Positions 34,363-46,879 of a DNA stretch of 64,000 bases are shown here, piece after piece. Each line of letters starts with the position of its first letter. Within the stretch, counting starts at the first letter, position 1. Below the pieces are notes generated by a model. The model was not told the DNA's origin and did no database searches. It saw only the letters and a list, made by a program, of their open reading frames with translations. Source of the stretch: Brevundimonas sp. (GTDB taxonomy: Bacteria; Pseudomonadota; Alphaproteobacteria; Caulobacterales; Caulobacteraceae); contig NZ_JACVCG010000001.1 of the NCBI RefSeq assembly GCF_016742135.1, forward strand, positions 310,001 through 374,000, given 5' to 3'. A program made the position numbers and the translations under genes.

Positions 34363-36329
34363 TCAGCAGCCTCTTGGACCTTCGCCTGCTGCTCGACGTA
34401 GTCGCCCAACGCTTCGGCATAGTCCTCGATGGGCGCCAGCGCGTTGGAGAGTTTGCTCACGGCGTCCGCCAAGGCGCTGTCGGTCTTCGTCGCGAAGGAG
34501 GAGAACTGGGTCAGGCTGTCGCCCAGCGTCGAAGACATCCGCTCTGCGGCTTGCGCCAGCGCCTTGTCGACCTCCGCGAACCGGCTGCGGTAGTTGTCCC
34601 AGGCCTCCTCGGCCGCTTCGTAGGTCCCCTTCATCTGCACCGCGAGCTCCTGCATCTGCTCGAGCGCCTGGGCGTCTGCGGCGCGTCCAGCCTGGATGGC
34701 GGACTGGATCTTGGAGACCGCCTCGTCCATCGCCTGCGCCGCTCGCACGATCGGCGCCGCCACGGTGTTGAAGCCTTGCCCCGCCTCAGCGATCCTGGAC
34801 ACCAGAGTTCCGGCTTGGCCGGTCACGCCGGACAGGGCCTCGGCCGATCGGACGGCCTGATCTCCGCTACGGACGAAACCTTCCGACGCTCGGTCCACTG
34901 AACCGGCGGCATCGCCGACCGCCTTGGCGAGGCCCAGCACCGTGGCCCTGAGCTCACCGCCAGACTCCTCGATCGCGCTGGCGAACGCGCGTTGACCCTC
35001 CGCCACTCCGGTCGCGAGCACCGCCTGGACCTCGGACTGCATCGTCGAAGCCGCTTCAAGTCCCGCGGTCTTCAGGCTTTCCACGGCGCTGTCGATCGCC
35101 TCGGCAGATCGGGCTTGAGCTGTCGCCAGTTCCTCGAGCGTTCGTTGCAGGACATCAGCCTGCGCCTTGGCGGCCGCTTCCCCTTGAGCCTGCAGGTTGG
35201 CGCCCATCCCATCCACCTGCGCCGCCAGGCGGTCGAACGCCTCGCGAATGTCGGCAGCGGCCTTGGCGAAGTCAGACCCGGCGTCGCGGATCTGACGGGC
35301 CGCTTCATCGCCGGAGCTTCCGACGGCCGTGCTGATCGCCTCGATCTTCAAGCCGAGGGTCGCAAGCACCTCGCTGAGGCCGCGGAGCTGATCGCCGCTC
35401 ACCTCTTCGATCGCCTTCCGGGCGCCGTCGCCAATGCCGGCTGTCACCTCGCTCATGCTGTCGACCATCTGCGAGATGGAGGAAGTCATGGGCGCAAGAG
35501 CTTGCTGGAATTGCGCGCCGATCCGGTCCCCGAGCTGCATGGCGAAGTCGGTGTTGAAGGTTTTCAGCTGGTCCCGCTGCTCCTTCATGACCTCGAGCTG
35601 TTCGGCGGCAAGGCGCTGGGGCGGCACATACAGCAGGCCTCGTTCCAGCAGGCTGCTGATCTGTTCGGTCAGGCCGCGCGATTTCTTACTCAGATCGTGC
35701 TCGACGAACCTGAGCCAGATCGAGGCGATCAGCCCCGCGACCGAGGTGAAGAATTTGGCGCCCGCGACCGTTAGGAGGCCGGCCAGCGCGCCCTTGGCGG
35801 CGCCAACATCATCGCCGGACATGCCTTGCGCGGCTTGGCCAAGGGCGACGATCAAACCAATGAACGTGAGGATCAGGCCGATCCCGACGAAGACGTTCGA
35901 AGCGAACGTCAGATAGGCCAGCCGGGGCGCCACCCGGCCGAAGAAGACGCTGGGGCGACCTGTGTTGCGGATCGGGTCGGCGTTTTCGTCGACGAAAGTC
36001 TCCTGGAACTCGCGCCAGGCCTGGACGAGGGCATGGGCGCCCGGCTCCTGCCGACCCATGACTGCGGACAGATCGACGAAATTGGCGGCGAATGCTTGGC
36101 GCTCGCTAAGTGGATCCCCGGTGTCGCCCAGCGCTGATTTCAGGGCCTCGACACGCGCGCGCGCCGCCGCAAGATAAGGGGCAATCTCCTTCCGCGCTCG
36201 CCAGTGAAGGAAGCCGGCCATGCCCAGCATGATCGGCAGCAGCACGAACGGCACGAACCACTCGTGCACATAGGCCAGGCTCAGGAACCACAGGACCTTG
36301 TGAAGGGCCCCGTTCAATGCGTCTTCCAC
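34359..36329 (-). CDS. zorA: Zorya defence protein ZorA (MotA/ExbB-like with long tail)
   Basis: Membrane motor subunit of Zorya. The 656-residue protein has an N-terminal helix, then the MotA/TolQ/ExbB core (NVFVGIGLILTFIGLIVALG and AGAKFFTSVAGLIASIWLRF, about 130-215). An intracellular coiled-coil tail of about 430 residues follows, rich in Ala, Glu, Gln and Asp heptads. In Zorya this tail carries the signal from the envelope to ZorC and ZorD. The start is a GTG at 36329 with GGGGGGAAG directly upstream. First gene of zorABCD; it diverges from hsdM over 160 bp. Confidence 0.92.
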   Translation of the reverse strand: MEDALNGALHKVLWFLSLAYVHEWFVPFVLLPIMLGMAGFLHWRARKEIAPYLAAARARVEALKSALGDTGDPLSERQAFAANFVDLSAVMGRQEPGAHALVQAWREFQETFVDENADPIRNTGRPSVFFGRVAPRLAYLTFASNVFVGIGLILTFIGLIVALGQAAQGMSGDDVGAAKGALAGLLTVAGAKFFTSVAGLIASIWLRFVEHDLSKKSRGLTEQISSLLERGLLYVPPQRLAAEQLEVMKEQRDQLKTFNTDFAMQLGDRIGAQFQQALAPMTSSISQMVDSMSEVTAGIGDGARKAIEEVSGDQLRGLSEVLATLGLKIEAISTAVGSSGDEAARQIRDAGSDFAKAAADIREAFDRLAAQVDGMGANLQAQGEAAAKAQADVLQRTLEELATAQARSAEAIDSAVESLKTAGLEAASTMQSEVQAVLATGVAEGQRAFASAIEESGGELRATVLGLAKAVGDAAGSVDRASEGFVRSGDQAVRSAEALSGVTGQAGTLVSRIAEAGQGFNTVAAPIVRAAQAMDEAVSKIQSAIQAGRAADAQALEQMQELAVQMKGTYEAAEEAWDNYRSRFAEVDKALAQAAERMSSTLGDSLTQFSSFATKTDSALADAVSKLSNALAPIEDYAEALGDYVEQQAKVQEAAE

Positions 36330-36490
36330 TACTTCCCCCCACGACTACGCGCGCACTCTTCATCAAATAGCGTTGCGAAAAGAGGGGCAACCCAAGCTGC
36401 AAACGAACGCCGCGCGGAGCACCTGGCGTAGCCGTCCCGGTTGCATCTCCCTCCCCCCTGCGCCTATTAGAAAGAGTGTGGGGGGCTTGT

Positions 36491-38098
36491 ATGGCAAGTG
36501 AAAAAGTAACCGGCGGCGACCTCGGGTTCGAGGCAGAGCTGTTCAAGGCTGCCGACAAGCTCCGCGGCAATCTGGAGCCGTCCGAGTACAAGCACGTCGC
36601 GCTCGGGCTGATCTTCCTGAAGTACATCTCTGAGGCGTTCGAGGCTCAGTACGAGAAGCTGAAGGGCGAGGAGTACGCCGACCCCGAGGATCCCGAGGAA
36701 TACCTCGCCGCCCACGTCTTCTGGGTGCCGCCTGAGGCGCGTTGGGCCAATCTGCAGGCCAACGCCAAGCGGCCCGAGATCACCTTCACCGACGTCACCA
36801 CCGGCCGCGAGAAAAAAGGCGACATCGGCGGGCTGATCGACAACGCCATGGAGGCGATCGAGAAGGCCAACATCACCGTCCTGAAGGATGTGCTGCCCAA
36901 GATCTACAGCCGGCCCCAGCTGGACAAGACCATGCTGGGGGAACTGGTCGACCTGTTCTCCAACGTCGACATGAAGGTCGGCCACGACGGGGCCCAGGAC
37001 CTGCTGGGCCGGGCCTATGAGTATTTCATCTCGCAGTTCGCCGGGGCCGAGGGCAAGCGCGGCGGCGAGTTCTTCACGCCGCGGTCGGTGGTGCGCACCA
37101 TCGTAGAGGTGCTGGAGCCGACCCACGGCCGCGTCTACGATCCGGCCTGCGGCTCCGGCGGCATGTTCGTGCAGTCCGAACGGTTCGTGGAAGACCACCA
37201 GGGCAAGCGATCCGACATCGCCATCTATGGCCAGGAGCGCAACCACACGACCTGGCGGCTGTGCAAGATGAACCTGGCCGTGCGCGGCATCGACGCCGAC
37301 ATCGCCTGGAACAACGAGGGTTCGTTCATCCGCGACGCCTTCCCGACGCTGAAGTTCGACTATGCGATGGCCAACCCGCCGTTCAACATCTCGGACTGGT
37401 GGCAGCCCAGTCTGGAGGGTGACGCGCGCTGGGTTTACGGCACCCCGCCCAAGGGCAACGCCAACTTCGCCTGGCTTCAGCACATCCTGCACCACCTGGC
37501 CCCGCGCGGCACGGCAGGCGTGGTGCTGGCCAACGGCTCGATGTCCTCGCAACAGTCGGGCGAGGGCGAGATCCGCAAGGCGATGATCGAGGGCGACGTG
37601 GTCGACTGCATGGTCGCCCTGCCGGGTCAGCTGTTCTACTCGACCCAGATTCCCGCCTGCCTGTGGTTCCTGGCCCGCGACAAGAGCGCCAACGGCCACC
37701 GCGACCGGCGCGGCGAAATCCTGTTCATCGACGCCCGCAAGTTGGGCCACATGGTCGATCGCACGCGACGGGAGTTCTCGGCCGAGGACATCGACAGGAT
37801 CGCCGGCGCCTACCACCGCTGGCGCAACAAGCCGGAGGCTAACGAAGCGCAGGGGCTGGCGCCCTATGCCGACGAGCCAGGCTTCTGCAAGTCGGCGTCG
37901 CTGGAGGAGGTGCGCGGCCACGGGCACGTGCTGACGCCAGGGCGGTATGTCGGAGCAGCGGACGAGGAGGGTGACGGCGTGCCGTTTGAGGAGCGGTTCG
38001 GGGCGCTCCGGTCGAAGCTGGCGGAGCAGTTCGCCGAGGGGCGGGCACTGGAGGCGAAGATCGCCGCGGCCATACTTGAAGCACAGCCCGATGTATGA
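36491..38098 (+). CDS. hsdM: Type I restriction-modification DNA methyltransferase HsdM
   Basis: N6-adenine methyltransferase subunit shared by the modification and restriction complexes. The 535-residue protein has the helical N-terminal domain ([20 protein letters not shown]), SAM motif [11 protein letters not shown] near residue 219 and catalytic motif IV NPPFN near 297. It also has [10 protein letters not shown] just ahead of motif I. The ATG at 36491 is chosen over a GTG at 36476 because [14 protein letters not shown] is a natural start and the GTG lacks a ribosome site. Its stop overlaps the hsdS start. Confidence 0.95.
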   Translation: MASEKVTGGDLGFEAELFKAADKLRGNLEPSEYKHVALGLIFLKYISEAFEAQYEKLKGEEYADPEDPEEYLAAHVFWVPPEARWANLQANAKRPEITFTDVTTGREKKGDIGGLIDNAMEAIEKANITVLKDVLPKIYSRPQLDKTMLGELVDLFSNVDMKVGHDGAQDLLGRAYEYFISQFAGAEGKRGGEFFTPRSVVRTIVEVLEPTHGRVYDPACGSGGMFVQSERFVEDHQGKRSDIAIYGQERNHTTWRLCKMNLAVRGIDADIAWNNEGSFIRDAFPTLKFDYAMANPPFNISDWWQPSLEGDARWVYGTPPKGNANFAWLQHILHHLAPRGTAGVVLANGSMSSQQSGEGEIRKAMIEGDVVDCMVALPGQLFYSTQIPACLWFLARDKSANGHRDRRGEILFIDARKLGHMVDRTRREFSAEDIDRIAGAYHRWRNKPEANEAQGLAPYADEPGFCKSASLEEVRGHGHVLTPGRYVGAADEEGDGVPFEERFGALRSKLAEQFAEGRALEAKIAAAILEAQPDV

Positions 38099-39428
38099 TC
38101 GCCGTGACTTCGCAGGCTGGCGTGAGCGCTCGGTATATGAGCTGGCTCGGTGGAAGAACGGTCTAGCATTCAAGAATATCGACTTCTCGCCGAGCGGCCG
38201 CCCGGTAATCAAGATCGCTGAGCTTAAGGCAGGCATCACCCCGCAAACCGCACGGACGTCAGCGACTTACGATCAGTCGGTGTTCGTTAGGGCCGGGGAC
38301 ATGCTGTTCTCTTGGTCGGGCAACCCAGACACTTCCATCGACGTGTTCCGGTGGCGAGGCGAAGATGGCTGGCTCAACCAGCACATCTTCAAGGTCACGC
38401 CGGACGAGGGCATCGACGAGGAGTTCTTGTTCTTCGTTCTCCGATGGTTGAAGCCCCGGTTTGCCGAGATCGCCCGGAACAAGCAGACCACCGGGCTAGG
38501 TCACGTAACGCTTCAGGACCTGAAGCGCATGGTGGTTGGAGTTCCAGAGCTCGATGAGCAGCGACGGATCACATCTATTGTCTCTCCCTACGAAGACAAG
38601 ATCGAGCTGAACCGGCGGATGAACGAGACGCTGGAGGCGATGGCCCAGGCGATCTTCCGCGACTGGTTCGTCGACTTCGGCCCCGTGCGCCGCAAGCTGG
38701 CCGGCGAGACCGACCCGGTCGCCATCATGGGCGGGCTTTCCGCCGACCCCGCCCGCGCTGCCGAAGTCGCGGGGCTGTTTCCCGCAACCCTTGGCGAAGA
38801 AGGCTTGCCCGAGGGCTGGACGGCGGGGGCGGCGGGCGCCCTGATCGAGTTCAATCCAAGGGAACCGCTGAGAAAGGGGGCGGCAGCCCCTTACTCGGAC
38901 ATGTCTTCGCTCCCGACCGTTGGAAGCAACGCGGATTTGCCGATCATGCGCGATTTCGGGTCAGGGATGCGGTTTCGTAACGGGGATGCGCTACTCGCTC
39001 GGATCACTCCTTGCCTGGAAAACGGGAAGGCCGCGTTCGTCGATTTCCTGACCGAAGAGTTCCCTGTGGGCTGGGGCTCGACGGAGTTCATCGTGCATCG
39101 CGCACGGCCGGGAACGCCGCGGGCATTGCCCTATCTGCTGTGCCGGAACGACGACTATCGCAGTCATGCCATCCAGAGCATGACGGGGACGTCGGGCCGC
39201 CAACGTGCCCAAGCCGAAAGCTTGGAGGCGTGGCCAATGGCCATACCCACCGGCCCCGTTCTCGATGCTTTCAGTGCGTTCGTAGATGCATTCTTCGATC
39301 GCATCTCTGCGAACGGCCGAGAAAACCGCACCCTCGCCGAAACCCGCGACTACCTGCTGCCCCGTCTGATGTCCGGGCAGGTCCGAGTGGGCGAGTCCGC
39401 CAAATTTGCCAGCGAGGTCGCGGCGTGA
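38091..39428 (+). CDS. hsdS: Type I restriction-modification specificity subunit HsdS
   Basis: DNA-recognition subunit. The 445-residue protein has two target-recognition domains, each followed by a conserved helix. TRD1 spans about 10-175 and ends in [20 protein letters not shown], then the spacer helix [24 protein letters not shown]-type block (about 180-205). TRD2 (about 245-410) closes with [21 protein letters not shown]. The TRD1 DNA differs in composition from the flanking conserved helices, as expected for exchangeable TRDs. The ATG at 38091 lies inside the last codons of hsdM; the in-frame upstream extension is a shadow. It overlaps the next gene by GTGA. Confidence 0.93.
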   Translation: MYDRRDFAGWRERSVYELARWKNGLAFKNIDFSPSGRPVIKIAELKAGITPQTARTSATYDQSVFVRAGDMLFSWSGNPDTSIDVFRWRGEDGWLNQHIFKVTPDEGIDEEFLFFVLRWLKPRFAEIARNKQTTGLGHVTLQDLKRMVVGVPELDEQRRITSIVSPYEDKIELNRRMNETLEAMAQAIFRDWFVDFGPVRRKLAGETDPVAIMGGLSADPARAAEVAGLFPATLGEEGLPEGWTAGAAGALIEFNPREPLRKGAAAPYSDMSSLPTVGSNADLPIMRDFGSGMRFRNGDALLARITPCLENGKAAFVDFLTEEFPVGWGSTEFIVHRARPGTPRALPYLLCRNDDYRSHAIQSMTGTSGRQRAQAESLEAWPMAIPTGPVLDAFSAFVDAFFDRISANGRENRTLAETRDYLLPRLMSGQVRVGESAKFASEVAA

Positions 39429-39841
39429 GTTTGGACAAGAAGACGATCAAGGCCGCCGCCGTCGCCCTTCTCGACGGCCTGGGTGAGGTGCACCCGATGG
39501 GTCACCAGGACAGCAAGGCGCGCCGCTATGTGCTTCGCGCCGACGGCGGAACGCCGCTGGAGATCATGTTCGAGCAGGACCCGAAGAGCAGCGCCAATCT
39601 GTGGGTGCACGCCAGGGCCGCCGGGTCGCTGGCGACCAAAGGCAAGAACAAGCCGGCCTCGGCGCTCTGGACCAAGATCGGCAAGGACGGCGCCCCGCTC
39701 TACGGGCGGCACAGCGCCTTGGAGAAGATGCCCCAGCTCGGCTCGGCCGACCTGATCTGTTTCGTCCCCGAGACGCTGACCGACCTGGGCGCCATCCTCG
39801 ACCAGGTGCTGTCCGCCTCGGCGGCGCGTATCACAATCTAG
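39425..39841 (+). CDS. Small unknown protein inside the type I R-M operon
   Basis: A 138-residue basic protein of no family I recognise. It begins [20 protein letters not shown] and holds LWVHARAAGSLATKGKNKPAS in the middle and a hydrophobic ICFVPETLTDLGAILDQVL near the end. No membrane or signal segment. The GTG start overlaps the hsdS stop, and the DUF262 gene begins 22 bp later. Placement between hsdS and hsdR, in the same operon and strand, suggests a role linked to restriction or to the DUF262 protein. Confidence 0.75.
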   Translation: MSLDKKTIKAAAVALLDGLGEVHPMGHQDSKARRYVLRADGGTPLEIMFEQDPKSSANLWVHARAAGSLATKGKNKPASALWTKIGKDGAPLYGRHSALEKMPQLGSADLICFVPETLTDLGAILDQVLSASAARITI

Positions 39842-39863
39842 AACCGCCAGGGGGGCGGCGCAC

Positions 39864-41995
39864 ATGAAGATCTCCACCATCCTCGACAAGATCGACGAGC
39901 GACAGCTGTTCGTGCCGGCGTTTCAGCGCGAATACGTCTGGAAGCGCGAACACGCCAAGGAGCTGCTGGACAGTCTGATCAAGGAATATCCCACCGGCAC
40001 CATGCTGACGTGGGAGACCAACGCGCCGCCGGAGCTGAAGGGCCCCTATCAGTACAACGAGCAGCAGGGCGCGATCCGTCTCCTGCTGGACGGACAGCAG
40101 CGCATCACCACCCTGTACATGCTGATCCGCGGGACCCTGCCGCCCTACTACACCCAGGCCGAGATCATCCACGACACCCGCGGCCTGCACGTGAACCTTG
40201 AGACCGGCGAACTCGAATACTACTCCAAACTGAAAATGGAGAAGGACCCCCGCTGGCGGAACATCACCGACGTGTTCCAGAAGCGCGTCCGGGCCCGTGA
40301 CATCCGCGATGAACTGAAGGCGCTCGGCGAAGAGGTGGACGGGGCGCGCGAGGACCGGATCGACGACTGGATCCGCGCGGTGGAGCGCATTTTGGACCGC
40401 GACTTCCCCGAGCAAACCATCCCGATCAAGGCCACCCTGCGCGAAGCCATCGACATCTTTTACAAGGTGAACGCCAGCGGCGTGGCCCTGACTGACGCCG
40501 AACTCGCCCTGGCCCAAATCTCCGGCTACTGGCCCCAGGCCCGGGACCTGTTCAAGGCCAAGCTCGCCCAGCTGGCGGAGCAGGGCTTCGTCTTCAAGCT
40601 GGACTTCATTGTCTATGTTCTGCTCGGCTGCCTGCACCACATGGGCTCCGACATGCGCAAGCTGCATGGGCCCGAAAACGACGAGCGCATTCGTGCGGCG
40701 TGGGCGCGGCTGGATGGTCAGGTGCTGGACTATGTCGTCAGCCTGATGCGGTCATCCGCCTATGTGGACCACACGGACGAGATCAACTCCGTCTACGCCC
40801 TGATCCCGATCATCGTCTATTGCTACGACAAGGAAGGCGGCCACCTCACCGAGGATGAAATCCGTAAGGTGGTGAAGTGGTTCTACTATTCGCAGATCAG
40901 GACCCGCTATATCAGCCAGCTTCCGCAGAAACTGGACCGCGACCTGCGCATGCTGGGGGAGTCCACGAGCCCGTTCGATGACCTGCTGAAGGTGATCGAG
41001 GAAGAGCGGCCGCTGCCGATCACGCCGGGCGAGTTCGAGGGGCGCGCCATTGGCCATCCGCTATTCGGTCTGATGCGCTGGTACTTCAAGAGCCGCAACG
41101 CGGTCTGCCTGACGACCGGCGTGGCGCTGCGTCAGACGATGGGCAAACGGTACCAGCTCGAGAACGACCACATCTTCCCGTTCTCGCGACTCAAGGCGGC
41201 CGGATACGGAAAGGACAACCGGATCAAGTATTCACTGGCCCAGGAGGTCACGAACCGGGCGATCCTGACCCAGGTGGCGAACCGGACCAAGTCCGCCAAG
41301 GAGGCCGCGGACTACCTGGCCGAGGTGAAGGCCCGCTCGCCGAACGCCCTCAAGCTGCAAAGCATTCCCGAGGATCCGGAGCTGTGGCGGCTCGAGAACT
41401 TCGAGCTATTTCTCGCCGAACGGAGAAAGATGCTCGCCGGTCAGTTGAACGACTTCCTCGAGGGGATCGCGGTCACCGAGGCGACCGCCACGCAGGTCTC
41501 GATCGAAGACCTGATCGCCGAAGGAGAGTCTGACGAACTCGAGTTCAAGTCCTCGCTGCGCTGGGATTATCAGCAGGGCACGGTGAATAAGGCTCTGGAG
41601 GCCGTCATCATCAAGACGGTGGCGGCGTTCGGGAACAGCCAAGGCGGCACGCTGCTGATCGGCGTGGATGACAACGGTGTTCCGGTGGGTCTTGACCAGG
41701 ACTACGCTGCCTTGGGCGGCGCGGACTGCGACAAGTACGAACTGCACCTTCGCAACCTTCTGACCAGCGCCTACGGGGCCGCTTTCGTCGCTTCGAAAGT
41801 GAAGGTCAACTTCCCGGTCGTCGGCGACACGGAGATCTGCCAAGTGGTGATCTCGCAGGCCTCGAAGCCGCTCGTGACCAAGGTTCTCGACAAGAACGGC
41901 CAGCCGTCCGAGAAGTTTTATGTCCGCAACGGAAACGCCTCACGTGAGCTTCCGATGAGCGAGATGCAGGCGTACATGGCCGAACGGTACGCCTG

Positions 41996-41996
<1 letters not shown>
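39864..41996 (+). CDS. DUF262/HNH protein fused to an AlbA_2 (Schlafen-like) domain
   Basis: A 710-residue multidomain protein in the R-M operon. The N-terminal DUF262 (GmrS-like) part has [12 protein letters not shown] and the nucleotide-binding motif [13 protein letters not shown] near residue 77. A helical section leads to a GmrD/DUF1524-like HNH block, [10 protein letters not shown] near 432 with [11 protein letters not shown] after it. The C-terminal 160 residues form an AlbA_2 domain ([11 protein letters not shown] near 556, [19 protein letters not shown] near 590). GmrSD proteins are type IV restriction enzymes; the AlbA_2 fusion is less usual. Its stop overlaps the hsdR start (TGATG). 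It probably adds a second anti-phage activity to the operon. Confidence 0.82.
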
Positions 41997-45139
<3,143 letters not shown>

Positions 45140-45156
45140 TCGCCCCGTCGCCGCGC

Positions 45157-45199
45157 CCGCCGGGGGCGGGGGTGAACCCCCCAGCCCCGCCCCCGGCGG
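45157..45199 (+). terminator. Strong GC hairpin ending the R-M operon
   Basis: A perfect 15-bp inverted repeat (45157-45171 and 45185-45199, CCGCCGGGGGCGGGG type) with a 13-nt loop begins 18 bp after the hsdR stop. There is no T-tract, so it may act as a weak terminator or mRNA 3'-end stabiliser. Confidence 0.6.
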
Positions 45200-45262
45200 A
45201 CCTTCGGTCACCCAGAACAGTCGAATTGTTCATGGATTCAGCCGGTTAGGTGAAAATCTCAT

Positions 45263-45478
45263 CTGAGTCACCTTTCAAGCGTAGCGTGACTCAACGCCCG
45301 ACGCGCCGATTTCCCTCGCAAAATCAACGCGCAATCCGAGTCACGATTATGGGCATCTCCGCCGGACCCCGCCGAAGGCGTGAGTCACGATTATGGGTCC
45401 GCCCTGTGCCAGATCGGCACACCCGCCCGTGAGTCACGGTTCGGGGGCAGCGTGACTCGCCTGAGTCATGATTATGTG
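45263..45478. repeat. Iteron-like cluster of TGAGTCAC(G)ATTATG repeats
   Basis: Three or four direct copies of (T/C)GAGTCACGATTATGGG lie at 45337, 45381, 45430 (degenerate second half) and 45461 (TGAGTCATGATTATG). Further core TGAGTCAC or its inverse GTGACTCA sits at 45263, 45286, 45451 and 45585. The spacing of full copies is 44, 49 and 31 bp. No gene occupies 45140-45479. The pattern suggests binding sites for a regulator or a replication initiator. It is not a CRISPR array because the units are too short and unevenly spaced. Confidence 0.65.
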
Positions 45479-45479
45479 A

Positions 45480-45746
45480 ATGTCGAATAATTACAGGGTA
45501 CTAAGTGAGGCCTTCGGCCAGATTTTTTTGGGCCCACCTCCGCCGATTTTTGAGGATGGGCCTCTGAGTAGCGAATCCACCTTCGTGACTCAGATGCGGC
45601 GGGGCAGGCTCTTGTCTCGGGCCGACACGACCGAGAGTAGCCAGAAGACTCTCGAAGAATTTCGGTCTGTGTCGACGGGCCTGCGTGCGTTCTCTGGAGA
45701 GGTGGAGCCCGCAGGCGCCCGACCGATGCCATGGCCGGCCGCGTGA
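45480..45746 (+). CDS. Doubtful short ORF after the repeat cluster
   Basis: An 88-codon ORF starting MSNNYRVLSEAFGQIF, low in recognisable features. No ribosome site precedes its ATG, which lies one base after the last repeat. No signal, helix-turn-helix or membrane segment is seen. It may be a degraded gene once controlled by the repeats, or chance. The overlapping reverse-strand ORFs are no more convincing. Confidence 0.25.
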   Translation: MSNNYRVLSEAFGQIFLGPPPPIFEDGPLSSESTFVTQMRRGRLLSRADTTESSQKTLEEFRSVSTGLRAFSGEVEPAGARPMPWPAA

Positions 45747-45758
45747 CGAGAATGTCGT

Positions 45759-46109
45759 CTAGTTCGGCTCGTCGTCGTTGGGGCCGACGGAGTCTTCCTC
45801 GCCGCCCCTGCGGCTGCGCCGGCGCTCCCCCTTGAACGACGCTCCGAGCGCCAGGCGGGCGCCTGGCCCGCAGGTGTCGTCGCCAGGGACAAACACGACC
45901 CCGCGCTCGGTGAAATAGCGCAGTAACAGACGAGCGTTGGCCCGAGTGGTCGGTGACAGCTCGTTGGTCCCCTCGGCCCGCTTGATGGTGTTGGGGACCA
46001 AGCCCGTCTGCTCAGATACCTCGAGGACCGAGACATTCAACAGCCCTCGGGCCGCCCGCAATTGGGCGCCGGTCGGGTGATCCGGGTCAATGTGCTTGTT
46101 GCGCCTCAA
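45759..46109 (-). CDS. XRE-family helix-turn-helix regulator
   Basis: A 116-residue DNA-binding protein. The helix-turn-helix is at about residues 14-55 (QLRAARGLLNVSVLEVSEQTG, then NTIKRAEGTNELS), with the final third basic and then acidic. It resembles small phage or island regulators of the Cro/CI type. It diverges from the HNH gene; their 67-bp gap has the palindrome AGGCA-ATATA-TGCCT at 46148-46162, a candidate operator. It could also bind the nearby TGAGTCAC repeats; both are inference. Confidence 0.75.
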   Translation of the reverse strand: MRRNKHIDPDHPTGAQLRAARGLLNVSVLEVSEQTGLVPNTIKRAEGTNELSPTTRANARLLLRYFTERGVVFVPGDDTCGPGARLALGASFKGERRRSRRGGEEDSVGPNDDEPN

Positions 46110-46147
46110 AATTAAATTTGACTCTTACGACCAACTGCGAATTCGTT

Positions 46148-46162
46148 AGGCAATATATGCCT
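46148..46162. promoter_or_regulatory. Palindromic operator candidate between XRE and HNH genes
   Basis: AGGCAATATATGCCT is a 15-bp palindrome with 5-bp arms, 14 bp before the HNH start codon and 38 bp upstream of the XRE start. Position suggests control of the HNH gene or autoregulation by the XRE protein. Confidence 0.4.
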
Positions 46163-46176
46163 TATCGGAGTTGACC

Positions 46177-46743
46177 ATGTTGTCCCTCTCGCCGCAATGC
46201 CCCGTCCACGGCCGGACCCTCCACCGCGAGACCTGCCGCGCCTGCAACGCCGCGTACATGCGCGGCTACCTTCAGGACCGTCGCCGTCGCCGTCCGGCGC
46301 GCGAAATCTGGGAACGCGCCCGCAAGCGCGCCCGGCGGCTGAACCTGACCTTCAACCTCCCGCGTGACTCGATCGTGATCCCCCCGTCGTGCCCCGTGCT
46401 CGGGCTGCCCTTGCAGACCGGGGGCAAGCGGAGCGAGCGTTCCCCTTCCCTCGACCGTATCCGCCCGCAGGACGGCTACGTGGTCGGCAACGTCCGCGTC
46501 GTCAGCGACCGCGCCAACCGCCTGAAGGGGGCCCTCGATCTCCCGCGTCTGGAAGCGCGGGCGGCTGCGGCGCGCGGCGTCCGCCGGCAGGAGTATGACC
46601 GCCTGGTCGAGTATGTCCGGCGCGAGACGCTGCTGTCCGAGGTGCGCGCCAAGGCTGCGCTCGGCGGGCGCACGGGGCAGGAGTGGGACAAGATCGCCCG
46701 CTTCCTGGAGAAGGCGTTCGTCCGCGCCGATTGGGCCCGCTGA
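46177..46743 (+). CDS. Putative HNH-type zinc-binding endonuclease
   Basis: A 188-residue basic protein. An N-terminal zinc knuckle (CPVHG … CRACN) precedes a central block CPVLGLPL … SPSLDRIRPQDGYVVGNVRV … NRLKG. The D-R-I-x-x-x-x-G-Y-x-x-G-N-V-x-V-x-S-x-x-A-N pattern is characteristic of small phage and island nucleases of the HNH/endonuclease VII-like group. The ATG at 46177 has GGAG six bases upstream; an in-frame TTG at 46171 is less likely. It sits between the XRE regulator and the integration genes, so it could serve mobility or defence. Confidence 0.7.
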   Translation: MLSLSPQCPVHGRTLHRETCRACNAAYMRGYLQDRRRRRPAREIWERARKRARRLNLTFNLPRDSIVIPPSCPVLGLPLQTGGKRSERSPSLDRIRPQDGYVVGNVRVVSDRANRLKGALDLPRLEARAAAARGVRRQEYDRLVEYVRRETLLSEVRAKAALGGRTGQEWDKIARFLEKAFVRADWAR

Positions 46744-46842
46744 CGCAAAACATTCCTTTACAGTCAAAGGGTTAACAGAACTCAGGGCTTGCGCCGGACG
46801 GTGCTGTGGGGTAGGGTGACCTCGACGACGATGGGGTGACTA

Positions 46843-46868
46843 CCCCGCCCGGCGCCCGCCGGGCGGGG
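46843..46868. terminator. Perfect GC hairpin between HNH and xis-like genes
   Basis: Arms CCCCGCCCGGCG and CGCCGGGCGGGG are separated by CC, giving a 12-bp perfect stem 100 bp after the HNH gene and 12 bp before the next start codon. It could terminate the upstream transcript or occlude the ribosome site of the xis-like gene. Confidence 0.5.
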
Positions 46869-46879
46869 AACCTTTTGGA

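Noticed and set aside
36330-36490. Regulatory elements between zorA and hsdM
   Set aside because: The gap must hold two divergent promoters, but no hexamer pair with good spacing or clear operator stood out.
45263-45478. Possible CRISPR array
   Set aside because: The repeat unit is only 15-17 bp, copies differ, spacing is uneven (44, 49, 31 bp), inverted copies are mixed in, and no cas gene is present.
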